DNA of 64,000 nucleotides from positions 558,723-622,722 of the forward strand of contig NZ_QVQV01000003.1 of assembly GCF_003429005.1 (NCBI RefSeq), in the 5' to 3' direction. Position numbers and translations under genes: made by a program. This DNA is from Paraburkholderia sp. DHOC27. Its GTDB lineage: Bacteria > Pseudomonadota > Gammaproteobacteria > Burkholderiales > Burkholderiaceae. Below the pieces are notes generated by a model that made no database searches, was not told where the DNA came from, and saw nothing but the letters and a program-made list of their open reading frames with translations. This document shows, one piece after another, positions 47,994 through 57,139 of the stretch (positions are counted from its first letter, which is position 1; every line of letters begins with the position of its first letter).

Positions 47994-48433
47994 GAACAAA
48001 ACTAATTCTTTATATCGACCCGACTAATAACCGTCTCAGCCAATTTCGCTTGGTTATGCCACGAAAAAGCGGCCGAAACACCGATCAACCGCTGGGGATA
48101 TGGTTCGTCAACCAGTAAGAACTCAAAAATGTGGGACCAACGCGATCGCCTTCGGCCGAATCCATCTGAAGCCCTTTAAGCCGCTCTCCGAAAGCCTCGC
48201 CCACACACACATCCCACACTGGCTTTCAACTCAAAAACCCGCAAACGGCGAACCGATCACGCTCAGCGCAAGCGTTTCACAATGGTTTGCGAACCGGTTC
48301 CTCCGACAATTGCAGAATTTCAGTCCGATTCCGACAAATCCAAGGTCGCTAGCGCATTTCAATCGCGCCCCTCAAATAGGATGGCTTAGAGTCTGTCCCG
48401 TGCGTGATCCCCCGCGCATGTTGTACCATTTTC

Positions 48434-48460
48434 GGCCGCCGACTTGGCGGCCTCTTTGTT
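48434..48460 (+). terminator. Terminator-like hairpin
   Basis: A perfect 7-bp GGCCGCC/GGCGGCC stem with a five-base loop, followed by TCTTTGTT. The transcript it ends is not identified. Confidence 0.45.
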
Positions 48461-48559
48461 CCTGCGGAGCGTACGCGTACACCTGTCAAACTCTTAACGG
48501 ACCAAATACATCAGGAGGACTAAACTGAAAGCAAAATGGCGTGCTTGAAGGGGGCGGCG

Positions 48560-48685
48560 ATGACCGAGTCCATGCTGGCAATTTCCATGGCGACGATCCT
48601 GATCGTCTTTGGCACCGCTATCCGGGCCACGCACGTGAACCGCGACCGGCTGATTAAATGGTTCGAGAAACACAACATCCGTTAA
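48560..48685 (+). CDS. 41-residue membrane microprotein
   Basis: Starts MTESMLAISMATILIVFG, with one hydrophobic helix and a basic C-terminus (RATHVNRDRLIKWFEKH). A strong purine-rich ribosome site (AAGGGGGCGG) precedes ATG 48560; ATG 48536 in the same frame is possible. No family is known. Confidence 0.55.
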   Translation: MTESMLAISMATILIVFGTAIRATHVNRDRLIKWFEKHNIR

Positions 48686-48827
48686 TCAAGCGCATGCTAA
48701 ACGTCACGCACACGTGGCGGCGTTAAATACTGCAATCCCACTGCAATTCGCGCTCGAGACTGTCGCGCAGCGGCCGTGCGCAAGATGCACTCGTAACCAA
48801 CCTCAACAAGCGTCAAGGCAGTGCCGA

Positions 48828-48986
48828 TCAGTGCCTGTGACGCGTGAAATCGTATAACCGGTGCCCATGCATATGGTCGATCATGCGGCGCCTCAGATTC
48901 TCGCGCCGGTAGTGTCCGACGACGAACAACGTTGCGAACATCATCACGGAGAAACCAATCGCTACACCCACCATTGTCTCGTCCAT
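48828..48986 (-). CDS. 52-residue membrane microprotein with HRH tail
   Basis: Starts MDETMVGVAIGFSVMMF; one hydrophobic helix, then an Arg/His-rich tail (HYRRENLRRRMIDHMHGH) ending RHRH. GAGGTAG precedes ATG 48986. It shares this layout with 49383-49553 and 50478-50642. Function unknown. Confidence 0.6.
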   Translation of the reverse strand: MDETMVGVAIGFSVMMFATLFVVGHYRRENLRRRMIDHMHGHRLYDFTRHRH

Positions 48987-49382
48987 GTGGCTACCTCTCG
49001 CCCTCGGGCCCATGACATCGAACTCAGCTTGCCGTCCGCTCCCTGGACCAGATTACATCCAGAGCCGGGACGGCGCGCCCCATCGTTTGCGCGAGACCAT
49101 GCCTCGCGCCGCCTCGAAAAGAAAGCCCGCACAGGGCGGGCCAGAAGTCCTGCGTACTTCGCACACGCACTATCCGCGGATCGGCTAGCGCACACGTATG
49201 CTGTAGGAGGCCAAACGATCGGAATGTGCGGAGTCTAACGAAACGCGAAATTAATTTGCCTGCTGATCGGCGAGCGACAAATGGATACAAAAATGGATCG
49301 CACGACGCTGCGGATATCCCTCATGCATCGCCTAAACTACAAAGCACGAGTCTTCGCAGTCGCGACCTCGAAGGAGGGTGTC
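48987..49382 (+). other. Gap between two microprotein genes
   Basis: About 400 bases without a supported gene. It contains one minus-strand terminator-like hairpin (49114-49141), listed separately. Confidence 0.4.
49114..49141 (-). terminator. Minus-strand terminator without an obvious gene
   Basis: On the minus strand GCCCGC (49141-49136) pairs with GCGGGC (49130-49125) and is followed by TTTCTTTTCG. No minus-strand gene ends here, so it could close a short RNA started within 49150-49370; no convincing promoter was seen. Confidence 0.5.
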
Positions 49383-49553
49383 ATGACGCAAACCGAATTG
49401 GCTTACTTGCTGGGGCCGCTCGTAATGGCGGTCGTGGGTGTGGCGCTATGGGCCGTATCGCATTACCACCGCGACGACGGTCGCCACGGCGGCGCGCGGC
49501 GCGAGCGCTGGCTGGATACGCATCCGGTTGACTGGATGCGCCATCGACATTGA
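49383..49553 (+). CDS. 56-residue membrane microprotein with HRH tail
   Basis: Starts MTQTELAYLLGPLVMAVV; one hydrophobic helix, then SHYHRDDGRHGG and a tail ending DWMRHRH. GAAGGAGGG precedes ATG 49383. Similar to the other two microproteins in the area. Function unknown. Confidence 0.65.
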   Translation: MTQTELAYLLGPLVMAVVGVALWAVSHYHRDDGRHGGARRERWLDTHPVDWMRHRH

Positions 49554-49629
49554 CGGATTGCGCAGGACCTCCCTCAGGTTTTTCCGCCTGCATCACCGTT
49601 CACATCAACTTCTATCGCACATCTGGCGC

Positions 49630-49830
49630 TTATTCGCCGCCCAGGGCGCGTAGCAGGTCGCGCGCAAACTCTTCGTCTCCCGCCTCCCAGTTGGGCGAAC
49701 CGACCGCGTAATCGGCCGGATTCCGCTTGCCTTGCGCCTTCCGGATGGCAGCCACACTCAGCGCAAGCGCCCGAGCTTCGAGATACCGCGGATGCCACGG
49801 ACCGAAGGGGATGGATTGTTCGTTATTCAT
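49630..49830 (-). CDS. Conserved small protein, unknown
   Basis: A 66-residue soluble protein starting MNNEQSIPFGPWHPRYLE, with a helical middle (ARALALSVAAIRKAQGKRNP) and an acidic end (EAGDEEFARDLLRALGG). It looks like a real globular protein with normal codon use. No family is recognised. Confidence 0.6.
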   Translation of the reverse strand: MNNEQSIPFGPWHPRYLEARALALSVAAIRKAQGKRNPADYAVGSPNWEAGDEEFARDLLRALGGE

Positions 49831-50003
49831 GAGACGAATGACGGCCTGCCAGGCTGAAACTTTAGTGTTTTAAACGTGATCCTCGGGCAATCCCGTAGCA
49901 GGATTCAGACGGCCATCCATCCCCGGAAACGTTGTAGACGAAGGTGACTGCCCGCATGATACGGCAGTTCTTAAACACCCTCTTGCCCCATAACCGAGAC
50001 GCC

Positions 50004-50429
50004 ATGACATACGACGACAGCAACCCTTTCGCGCGAATCCTGCGCGGCGAACTGCCCTGCATCAAGGTCGCGGAAACCGACACCACCCTCGCCTTCATGG
50101 ACCTGATGCCGCAGGCCGACGGACACGTGCTGGTGGTGCCGAAGGAATCCGCTGCGGAGATTTTTGAGCTGTCCGACGCAGCCATCGTGGCGAGCATTCG
50201 CATGACGCAACGAATCGCCACCGCCGTTCGGGCGGCGCTAAATCCAGACGGCGTGTTTATCGGTCAGTTCAATGGTGCCGCGGCGGGCCAAACGGTCCCG
50301 CACGTGCATTTCCACGTCATACCGCGTTGGGAAGGCGTCGCGCTGCGCCTGCACGCGCGCGAGATCGCGGCGCAGGCCACGCTGGAAAATTTAGCTCGGC
50401 GCATCATAGAGCACTTAAGCAGCACTTAG
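50004..50429 (+). CDS. HIT-family nucleotide hydrolase
   Basis: A 141-residue histidine-triad protein. The motif HVHFH lies at 100-104 with the active His in the centre, and the N-terminus FARILRGELPCIKV is typical of the Hint branch. These enzymes hydrolyse adenosine nucleotide conjugates such as AMP-lysine. ATG 50004 was chosen over ATG 49944 to match usual length. It stands alone. Confidence 0.93.
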   Translation: MTYDDSNPFARILRGELPCIKVAETDTTLAFMDLMPQADGHVLVVPKESAAEIFELSDAAIVASIRMTQRIATAVRAALNPDGVFIGQFNGAAAGQTVPHVHFHVIPRWEGVALRLHAREIAAQATLENLARRIIEHLSST

Positions 50430-50477
50430 GCAGCACTTAAGCGAGTAACGCGCGAGTGAGGCGCGCGACGGCTCAAG

Positions 50478-50642
50478 TCAGTGTCGATGGAGCAGACTTC
50501 GAACAGGATGATGCCAGTCGATATGCCACGCGTCCTCTTTCTCCGCGCGCTGGCGATGCTCCTGCCACAGCTCGTCAGAAAACAGGAAGGCGACGATCAG
50601 CAGCGGCACGATCAGAAACGCGCCTAGTATCAGGTGCTCCAT
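50478..50642 (-). CDS. 54-residue membrane microprotein with HRH tail
   Basis: Starts MEHLILGAFLIVPLLIVAFL, one hydrophobic helix, then a charged helix (DELWQEHRQRAEKEDAW) and a tail HIDWHHPVRSLLHRH. CAGGAG precedes ATG 50642. Third member of the HRH-tail set within 1.8 kb. Confidence 0.6.
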   Translation of the reverse strand: MEHLILGAFLIVPLLIVAFLFSDELWQEHRQRAEKEDAWHIDWHHPVRSLLHRH

Positions 50643-51014
50643 GACAGCATCTCCTGTAGCCCAGTCCTTTGCGTGCATTGTAGACGCACTCTGCGTGCCA
50701 GATGTGTGGTCGTGCTCACACACATCGGGCCCCATCTTTACCCATACAACGCGCTTCTTCGGCAAAACCGCATCACGCCGGGCGCCAGCGGGCGCCGATG
50801 CGCCGTGTGCGTGAATCTGGCCTGCTGCCCGACGTACTTGCGCCGAAAAACACGCAAGGCGCCCTTGAGCCGTTTCCTCACGGGGGAACGTAAAACCGTT
50901 CAACAACGGCTGTAATTTTGTCCCGCGAGCGTGCGTGGGTGTTTTAACGAAACCAACTTCGTGCTCGCCGCCATGCCCCAACTGCCCTTCGCGCAACGTT
51001 GCCGGAGCAATGGC
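50643..51014 (+). other. Gap before lysE-type gene
   Basis: No gene supported. One hairpin GATGTG/CACATC (50701-50726) without a T tract is present. The rest shows nothing recognisable. Confidence 0.35.
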
Positions 51015-51650
51015 TCAGGTCGATGCCTTCTTCCACGTTGCAGCGAAAATTCCCGCGCCGATCAGCAGCGTCCCGCCGGTGCGATTGATGATCCGTTGCA
51101 CACGCGCACTGCGGATAGCCCGCCGCGCCGCCGACGCCAGCATCGCGTAGCCGAACGCGTTCAGGGTGCCGAGCAGCACGAAGGTCGCTTCGAACACGAT
51201 GATCTGCGGCGTTGCAGCCGCGTGCGCGTCGATGAACTGCGGCACGAAGGCGACGAAAAAAATGATGCTCTTCGGATTGAGCGCCGTCACGGCAAACGCG
51301 TGCGCAAAGATGCGGCTAGTGCGCGTCTCTGCGGTGTCCATCTGATCGGCGCCCTCCGCGACCTGCACCGGCGCACGCCATAGCTTGACGCCAAGATAGA
51401 TCAGGTAAGCCGCGCCCACCCACTTGAGCGCCGTGAATAAAGCCGCGGACGCGGCCAGGATCACACCCAGACCGAGCATCGACGCAGTCATCGAGGTCAG
51501 ATCGCCAAGCGCCACGCCGGCGGTGGTGACCAGCGCGAAACGTCGTCCATGACCCAGCGCATAAGAAATAACCAGCAGCACGGTTGGACCGGGAATGGCG
51601 ACGAGTATCGCCGAAGCAATTGCAAAGGGAAGCCAGTGGGCCAGCGTCAT
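51015..51650 (-). CDS. LysE-family translocator
   Basis: A 211-residue inner-membrane protein with six hydrophobic helices. The conserved start (LPFAIASAILVAIPGPTVLL) is intact, as is the NPKSIIFFVAFVPQF segment. The family exports amino acids or homoserine lactone-like compounds; the substrate cannot be told. No operon partner. Confidence 0.9.
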   Translation of the reverse strand: MTLAHWLPFAIASAILVAIPGPTVLLVISYALGHGRRFALVTTAGVALGDLTSMTASMLGLGVILAASAALFTALKWVGAAYLIYLGVKLWRAPVQVAEGADQMDTAETRTSRIFAHAFAVTALNPKSIIFFVAFVPQFIDAHAAATPQIIVFEATFVLLGTLNAFGYAMLASAARRAIRSARVQRIINRTGGTLLIGAGIFAATWKKAST

Positions 51651-52145
51651 GTGTCGTCTCCGAAAGTGGCTGATTTATCCACGAACTTTCGCTGTGTGCA
51701 AGCGCCTTTTTGCGACCATTCATCCGCGTCGCGCGAGCGCCGCCTGAGACCTGGCACCGTTTTTATTCTGCAACTAACCCGTTATTTCCCGATTTTCGAT
51801 TTATCCGCCGAATGACTTTGTGTGCGCCGCATCAAGCCACCAATAAGTTCGTATTAAATCACTTAATTGGAGATGCTCGTTTACTCGCATGCATGGCGCA
51901 AAGCTTTATCCATTAACGCGCGGACGATCAATCGACCTTAAGGAATCCGTTCTAAATCTGCGTTTAACTGTGACGCCGCGCGCTATCGGGCAGGATCGCT
52001 GCGGGTGCGACAATTCGCCACTGTTGCGAGTGCACACAAGATGTGCTTGTAGCCGGCGCTGTTTCTTCTAAAGTGCAAGATGCGGGTGACACCTAGAAGT
52101 TAAATACATAGCTAACCTGAGTAATAACCCGCATGGAGGCAAAAT
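51651..52145 (+). other. Gap upstream of the small secreted protein
   Basis: About 500 bases, AT-rich from 51750 to 51880, without a supported gene. It should hold promoters for the divergent genes, but no clear -35/-10 pair stood out. Confidence 0.35.
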
Positions 52146-52487
52146 ATGAAATCGCGCATCGCTCTTCTTTTCGCCACGGCGGGATTGCTGGCCGTTTCAG
52201 CGGCACAGGCTCAAGACTCAGTTGTCCGGCCCGAGCAAACCATTCAGTTCAAGGCGAACGCTTATGGCTGCTTGTCGAAGGATAAGCTCGATGCAGCCGA
52301 TCAGCACGCGCAGGCGGGCGAACAACAGCAAATGCAGGAATTCTTCTCTGGCTATCAGTGCCTCTCGACTCCAGAGAATTCGAGTTTCCGCGTTGTGCGC
52401 GTAGTCGGACATGACGTCGAATTCGTCAATGCCGGCAATAGCGATACGCAAGGCCTCTGGGCAAACGACCGCTTCATCAAGCAATAA
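52146..52487 (+). CDS. Small secreted protein, unknown
   Basis: A 113-residue protein with a signal peptide (MKSRIALLFATAGLLAVSAA, cut near AQAQ). The mature part has two cysteines (YGCLSKDKLDAADQHAQAGE; SGYQCLSTPE) that could form a disulfide, then a short beta-rich end (FRVVRVVGHDVEFVN). GGAGGCAAAAT precedes ATG 52146. Probably periplasmic. A terminator follows directly. Confidence 0.7.
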   Translation: MKSRIALLFATAGLLAVSAAQAQDSVVRPEQTIQFKANAYGCLSKDKLDAADQHAQAGEQQQMQEFFSGYQCLSTPENSSFRVVRVVGHDVEFVNAGNSDTQGLWANDRFIKQ

Positions 52488-52495
52488 TCCGAATT

Positions 52496-52523
52496 CGCTC
52501 TGGTTTTGAACCGGAGCGTTTTT
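52496..52523 (+). terminator. Terminator of the small secreted protein gene
   Basis: CGCTCTGGTT pairs with AACCGGAGCG (one G-T pair) around a three-base loop and is followed by TTTTTCG. Confidence 0.8.
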
Positions 52524-52874
52524 CGAATGGCGCCGACCTTTTGAGCAGGTCGAGATGGGCGCGTGCGGGTTTAGTCCTGCGCTTTAAGAAACGTTGAATA
52601 AGGCGGCTGAGCATTTGCTCGGCCGTTTTGTTTCTGTGCGCCCGAGAATCCATAAAACGACCACCGCGAATTGGTTGTCCTAAGCACGTGCCTGCGAATC
52701 GACATTCATTTTGAGCAGCGTCACGTTGCGTCAAACTTCCGCGAAGCGCGCCAAGCCATTCGACGCGATATCCTTTCCGTCCCTGTCACGGCTCTCGGAA
52801 TATCAAATCCGGTATGGCATGATCGAAGCTCGCGCCATCCAGACGGCCACGAGCCGCGATATCGAGACAACGAC
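52524..52874 (+). other. Gap before the LysR gene
   Basis: An open frame runs through to the LysR gene from 52671 but has no LysR-like features before 52875. Nothing else recognised. Confidence 0.35.
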
Positions 52875-53852
52875 ATGACACGCAGCTCTTCAAACTGGTT
52901 CGTGCGCGCGCGGCTCAAGACACGCCAGTTGCAGTTGCTGGCGGCGATGGAGGAGGAAGGCAACGTCCGGCGCGCCGCCGATGTGCTCGGCATGACGCAG
53001 CCGGCTGCATCGCGTCTGCTCAAGGAGCTGGAGGACATGCTGGGCGTGAGCCTGTTCGACCGCACGCCGCACGGCATGCACGCCACGCTGTACGGCGAAG
53101 TGATGATCCGCCACGCGCGCATGGTGTTGTCAAACCTGAGTCACGCGCATGATGAAATATCGGCCTTGCGCGCCGGACTGACAGGGCAGGTGAGGATTGG
53201 TGTGATTGCCGCGGCGGCGGCGTCGATGGTGCCGCAGGCCATCGCCAGCGTGAAGCAGCGCTTCCCGCAGTTGCAGATCTGGGTGCAGGTGGAAACCTCC
53301 GATGTCATGCTGCCGCGTGTCGCCGAAGGTGAGCTGGACATCATGATCGGCCGCGTGCTGGAACGGCAGGATCAGTTCAAAACCGCGGTGCACTACGAGC
53401 CGCTCGCCGATGAGCCACTCTGCGTCGTCGCGCGGCCCGGTCATCCTCTCGAAAATGAGACAGGCTTGACGCTGCGGGGCGTGGTCAATGCGAGCTGGGT
53501 TTTGCATCCGCCGGGCAGCGTCTTGCGACATCGTTTTGATCTGATGTTTTCGCAGATTGGATTGAATCCGCCGCAAAACGTCGTCAATACGAACAATTTT
53601 TTGGCCATTTCAAGTTTGCTGTTGCAAAGCGACATGTTGGCGGTTTTGCCGGACGAAGTGGCGCGGCAATACCAACACTACGGCGTGATGAAGCAGATTC
53701 CGTTGGATCTACCGTACAGAATGGATACGTTCGGTATCATCACGCGGCAGTCGCACCTGCTGTCGCCGGCGGCCTCCGTCGTACTGAAAGCCTTGCGTAG
53801 TGCGGCTGCGGACGTGTATGGTGCGGCCTTCGCCCCGGCGGTGGCACGCTAA
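52875..53852 (+). CDS. LysR-family transcriptional regulator
   Basis: A 325-residue LysR protein. The N-terminal winged helix (LKTRQLQLLAAMEEEGNVRR, then TQPAASRLLKELEDMLG and LFDRTPHGM) is followed by a periplasmic-binding-like effector domain (VRIGVIAAAAASMVPQAIA). It resembles the sugar/aromatic-responsive GbpR-like branch. ATG 52875 fits the family length. No divergent target gene is adjacent, so its regulon is unclear. Confidence 0.9.
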   Translation: MTRSSSNWFVRARLKTRQLQLLAAMEEEGNVRRAADVLGMTQPAASRLLKELEDMLGVSLFDRTPHGMHATLYGEVMIRHARMVLSNLSHAHDEISALRAGLTGQVRIGVIAAAAASMVPQAIASVKQRFPQLQIWVQVETSDVMLPRVAEGELDIMIGRVLERQDQFKTAVHYEPLADEPLCVVARPGHPLENETGLTLRGVVNASWVLHPPGSVLRHRFDLMFSQIGLNPPQNVVNTNNFLAISSLLLQSDMLAVLPDEVARQYQHYGVMKQIPLDLPYRMDTFGIITRQSHLLSPAASVVLKALRSAAADVYGAAFAPAVAR

Positions 53853-54083
53853 ATGCTCAACGATGGTTGCATATAAGCAGCCACGGCAGCGTCCCTAGTG
53901 CATCATTCGAGCGCGCCTTCACGGCTGCATCCTGGCTGGCTCCGTTTCGCCGTTCTACCCGACGGCTCGGCCCGCCCCGCAGACGAGAGGAGGCTGGCGA
54001 TGTACAAACAACATGGCAAGCGGCAGCGCGCCGCCATTGATTCCTTTTCTGTCCGGTCCGCAAGCGCGGGCTCCTGGTGTGGC

Positions 54084-54638
54084 ATGGCTCTCAAATCGAC
54101 GATATACAAAGCGGAACTGCAGATCGCAGACATGGATCGGCACTACTACGGCGATCACCAACTGACCATCGCGCGTCATCCGTCCGAAACCGACGAACGC
54201 ATGATGGTGCGGGTGGCGGCGTTTGCGATGTTCGCGCAGGAACGGCTGGAGTTCTGCAAAGGTTTGTCGGATACCGACGAACCGGACCTCTGGCAAAAGG
54301 ATCTGACGGGTGCGATCGAAACATGGATCGAAGTCGGGCAGCCGGATGAACGGCGTATCGCCAAGGCGAGCGGGCGCTCGAACGAAGTGGTGGTGATCGC
54401 CTACGGCGGCCGCACGTCCGATATCTGGTGGCAAGGCGTGCGCAACAAGGTGGAGCGGCTCCGCAACGTGACGGTGTGGTCACTGGGCGACGGCGTCGCC
54501 GAGGCACTTAGCGGTCTCGCCGAACGAACCATGCGGCTGCAATGCACGGTACAGGATGGCGCCGCGTGGCTTGGTAGCGCTGACTCCGATCCGGTGCCGA
54601 TTGAATGGACCGTTTTGAAGGCGCCAGTGAATGCTTAA
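54084..54638 (+). CDS. yaeQ: YaeQ family protein
   Basis: A 184-residue YaeQ starting MALKSTIYKAELQIADMDRH. Typical blocks are HPSETDERMMVRVAAFAMF, WIEVGQPDERRIAKASGRS and WSLGD. The fold is a PD-(D/E)XK nuclease variant; activity is uncertain. ATG 54084 is right because the upstream frame is unlike the family. A 7-bp hairpin (54663-54679) lies after the stop. Confidence 0.92.
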   Translation: MALKSTIYKAELQIADMDRHYYGDHQLTIARHPSETDERMMVRVAAFAMFAQERLEFCKGLSDTDEPDLWQKDLTGAIETWIEVGQPDERRIAKASGRSNEVVVIAYGGRTSDIWWQGVRNKVERLRNVTVWSLGDGVAEALSGLAERTMRLQCTVQDGAAWLGSADSDPVPIEWTVLKAPVNA

Positions 54639-54717
54639 GGGCGGTTGATGGAGCCGGCTTGAGCGGCCAGCGTGGCCGCGTGGCCACTTCTGGAACCACC
54701 CTGTGACCCCATCACCG

Positions 54718-55143
54718 CTACAAGGACGTAGCCCGCGCCGCTTCCGGCGGCCCCTTCAGTTCGACCATGTTGCCCTCCGGGTCGAACAGATAGAGTGACG
54801 GCCCGAAGCCATCCGCGCCGTACCGCACCCCCAGTTCGCCAATCCGCGCCCCGCACGCCTGCAAATGCGCCGCTAGCGCCTCGCCATCGAACGCTTCCAC
54901 CCGCAGACAAACGTGGTCCATGTTGCGGCCCGCATCAAGCGAGCCGCTCTCAGGCCGGTCGATTTTCGCGCCAACGCGCAACAGATCGATCAGCGAGCGT
55001 CCGGCGCGTAGCTGGACGAGCCCGAGATCGCGCTGCTCCTTTTCGAGGCTGCAACCGAGTACGTCGCAATAGAAGTGGGTCATGGCATCGAGATCGGCCG
55101 CCCGGATGACGACGTGGTCGATCTCGCGAATATGGATCTTCAT
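54718..55143 (-). CDS. VOC-family (glyoxalase-like) protein
   Basis: A 141-residue protein with the paired beta-alpha-beta modules of the vicinal oxygen chelate fold (IDHVVIRAADLDAMTHFYCD; NMDHVCLRVEAFD). Metal-site candidates are the His residues of both DHV motifs and the Glu of LFDPEGNMVELKG. ATG 55143 was chosen over 55176. The substrate is unknown. Confidence 0.88.
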   Translation of the reverse strand: MKIHIREIDHVVIRAADLDAMTHFYCDVLGCSLEKEQRDLGLVQLRAGRSLIDLLRVGAKIDRPESGSLDAGRNMDHVCLRVEAFDGEALAAHLQACGARIGELGVRYGADGFGPSLYLFDPEGNMVELKGPPEAARATSL

Positions 55144-55351
55144 GGGGCGCCTTTTGCCCGGTCGCCCTGGCCGCAAGCCTGGCGGAGCCGTTCACGTGGG
55201 AATCAATCGGAGTGTAGGAGAAAGGCGGCAGGGCGGGCAGACAGAAAGTGCATGCCTGTCCGGCGTAGCTGCATCTCCCGTGGGATCACACTCCGCGCCA
55301 CGCCAGACGGCGGGATGCCAAAAATAGGGGCGCCATCAGCAGCAAACAGGC

Positions 55352-55416
55352 AAAAAAAAGCCCGCTCTCAGGGAGCAGGCTGAATCCATATCAGGAGGAG
55401 ACATGGAGGAGACAGG
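55352..55416 (-). ncRNA. Candidate small RNA with two anti-Shine-Dalgarno motifs
   Basis: The predicted RNA is about 65 nt. Its 5' part contains TCTCCTCC twice (55410-55403 and 55399-55392 on the minus strand), perfect complements of strong ribosome sites. A Rho-independent terminator follows: AGCC-GCTCC-like stem with a CTGA loop, then eight T residues (55359-55352). A good promoter sits directly upstream (55421-55449). Design and size fit trans-acting RNAs that block translation, like the CCUCCUCC-motif RNAs described in other proteobacteria. Predicted from sequence; expression is not shown. Confidence 0.65.
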
Positions 55417-55420
55417 AACT

Positions 55421-55449
55421 ACTATACACACGGGGTTGGTGCGACGCAA
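55421..55449 (-). promoter_or_regulatory. Sigma-70 promoter of the candidate small RNA
   Basis: On the minus strand TTGCGT (55449-55444), an exact 17-base spacer and TATAGT (55426-55421). Start expected near 55416. Confidence 0.65.
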
Positions 55450-55622
55450 TAACTTTTTAAGGGAAAACCCGATAGGGTGGCGTTTTGTCGCAACTCGACG
55501 CTTGATGGCGGCGAAATGCTAGTTCCACCTGGGCCGGGCAATGACAGAGCAAGAACCGGAGCGTACTGTGACGGGGTGCAAACTACATTGGTGACCATCG
55601 AAACGTTCTTTTCGAGGACATC

Positions 55623-56810
55623 ATGAATTCCACCGTGACATCGACCTGGTCTACCGACGCGCAACGCTGGCAAGCCCTCTCGCAGCGCGATCCCGACGCC
55701 GACGGCGCCTTCTTCTATGGCGTCAAAACCACCGGCGTGTTTTGCCGCCCTTCGTGCGCGTCGCGCCAGCCGCGTCGTGAGAATGTCGATTTCTTCGCCA
55801 GTGCCGACGCCGCGCGCGCCGCCGGGTTCCGCGACTGCAAGCGCTGTCAGCCCGGCCGGCTGCCGCGCGAGATCGAGATCGTCAACCGGGCCTGCGCAGC
55901 GCTCGACGCCGATCCGCAGCAACGGCTGACGCTCGCGCAGCTGAGCGACGCCGTCCACGTCAGCCCGTTCCATCTGCAACGCCTGTTCAAGCGGGTGGTG
56001 GGCGTATCGCCGCGCCAGTATCAGGCTGCGCAACGTGGCGCAGCGCTGCGCGAAGCCTTGCAGCGCGGCTCCGACGTGACCCGCGCCGCTGTGGACGCCG
56101 GCTTCGGCTCGCCCTCGCGCATGTATGAGACCACCTCCACCGAACTGGGCATGGCGCCGTCCGCGTATCGCCGCAAAGGTGCGGGTCTGACCGTGCGTTT
56201 CGCCTGTGCGCCCACGGCACTCGGTCTGGTGCTGGTGGCGGCGACGAGCAAGGGCATCTGCAAGATCGGCTTCTCGGACGACGCGGATACGCTCATCGAC
56301 GAGTTGCGCGACGAGTTCACCAATGCCGAGCTGATCGAGGACACCACCCAGCTCGCGCCATTCATCGGCCAGGTGCAAGCCTATCTGCACGGCACCCAAC
56401 ACCGCCTCGAACTGCCGCTCGATATTGCCACCACGGCATTCCGGCAGCGCGTCTGGGATGCGTTGCGGCGCATCCCGTACGGCGAGACCCGCAGCTATTC
56501 GGAGATCGCCAGCGCAGTCGGGTCGCCGCGCGCCGTGCGCGCCGTCGCCAGCGCGTGTGCGTCGAATCCGGTTGCGCTCGCGATCCCATGCCATCGCGTC
56601 GTGCAAAAGGGTGGGGCGCTCGCAGGTTATCGCTGGGGATTGCCGCGCAAGGCTGCGTTGCTCGATGCCGAAGCGCAGCAAACCGGCATTGAGTCGGCTG
56701 CAAGCCCGGCCAGCGTCGATGCCACGGCGAAACCTTCCGCTAACGACGTAACGCGCTCGGGCAAAGTCCCGCACACGGACGCTTCGAGCAAACTCGATCA
56801 CGCTGCGTGA
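55623..56810 (+). CDS. ada: Ada: methylated-DNA repair protein and transcriptional activator
   Basis: A 395-residue Ada. The N-terminal zinc domain has C41, C45, C72 and C75 (GVFCRPSC; CKRC); C41 takes methyl from phosphotriesters. An AraC-type helix-turn-helix follows (residues about 100-185). The C-terminal O6-methylguanine transferase has IPCHRVV with active C323. On alkylation stress it repairs DNA and activates its own regulon. It runs alone; ATG 55623 matches the family. Confidence 0.96.
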   Translation: MNSTVTSTWSTDAQRWQALSQRDPDADGAFFYGVKTTGVFCRPSCASRQPRRENVDFFASADAARAAGFRDCKRCQPGRLPREIEIVNRACAALDADPQQRLTLAQLSDAVHVSPFHLQRLFKRVVGVSPRQYQAAQRGAALREALQRGSDVTRAAVDAGFGSPSRMYETTSTELGMAPSAYRRKGAGLTVRFACAPTALGLVLVAATSKGICKIGFSDDADTLIDELRDEFTNAELIEDTTQLAPFIGQVQAYLHGTQHRLELPLDIATTAFRQRVWDALRRIPYGETRSYSEIASAVGSPRAVRAVASACASNPVALAIPCHRVVQKGGALAGYRWGLPRKAALLDAEAQQTGIESAASPASVDATAKPSANDVTRSGKVPHTDASSKLDHAA

Positions 56811-57139
56811 GGGCCCCTCATGCAACGCGACCCACAGCACCACCCACACGCATACGCCAACAATCAGCGAATCGGGACACTACGCATCGCGCGCGAAGGG
56901 CAGGCCGCGTAGAGTGAACAGCATGCCCTGGCGGCCCGAAGTCCTTCCGCAGAGCTCACGTGGGAAGCCGCGTGGGAGGGCTTCAGCGCGGCTCCAAGGT
57001 AGCCTCAAGCAGGGGTCGTGACGAGATGTTAAAGTGCCCGCTACTGAAAATTCCGCCGAATGTCGTCGACCGCCCACACCCGCTCTAATGCGTTGTGCGA
57101 GAGCGGCACCGGGCGGCCGGTAACGTCCGACTCGCATCA
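56811..57139 (+). other. Gap between ada and gshA
   Basis: About 330 bases. Nothing recognised; a promoter for gshA is expected but no clear boxes were seen. Confidence 0.35.

Larger units (their letters stand above)
47889..48559 (+). other. Gap after the integrase
   Basis: No supported gene until the microprotein at 48560. Composition is less GC-rich than the flanks. A terminator-like hairpin GGCCGCC/GGCGGCC (48434-48452) with TCTTTGTT lies near the end. A frame at 48100-48528 has no protein features. Confidence 0.45.

Noticed and set aside
48100..48528. 142-codon open frame
   Set aside because: No ribosome site, no family features, and a terminator-like hairpin inside it.
50701..50726. 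Terminator hairpin
   Set aside because: The 8-bp stem has a 10-base loop and no T tract on either strand.
55404..55520. Short plus-strand gene after GGAGGAG
   Set aside because: The ribosome-site-like bases are better explained as the complement of the minus-strand small RNA; the peptide is Arg-rich and unremarkable.
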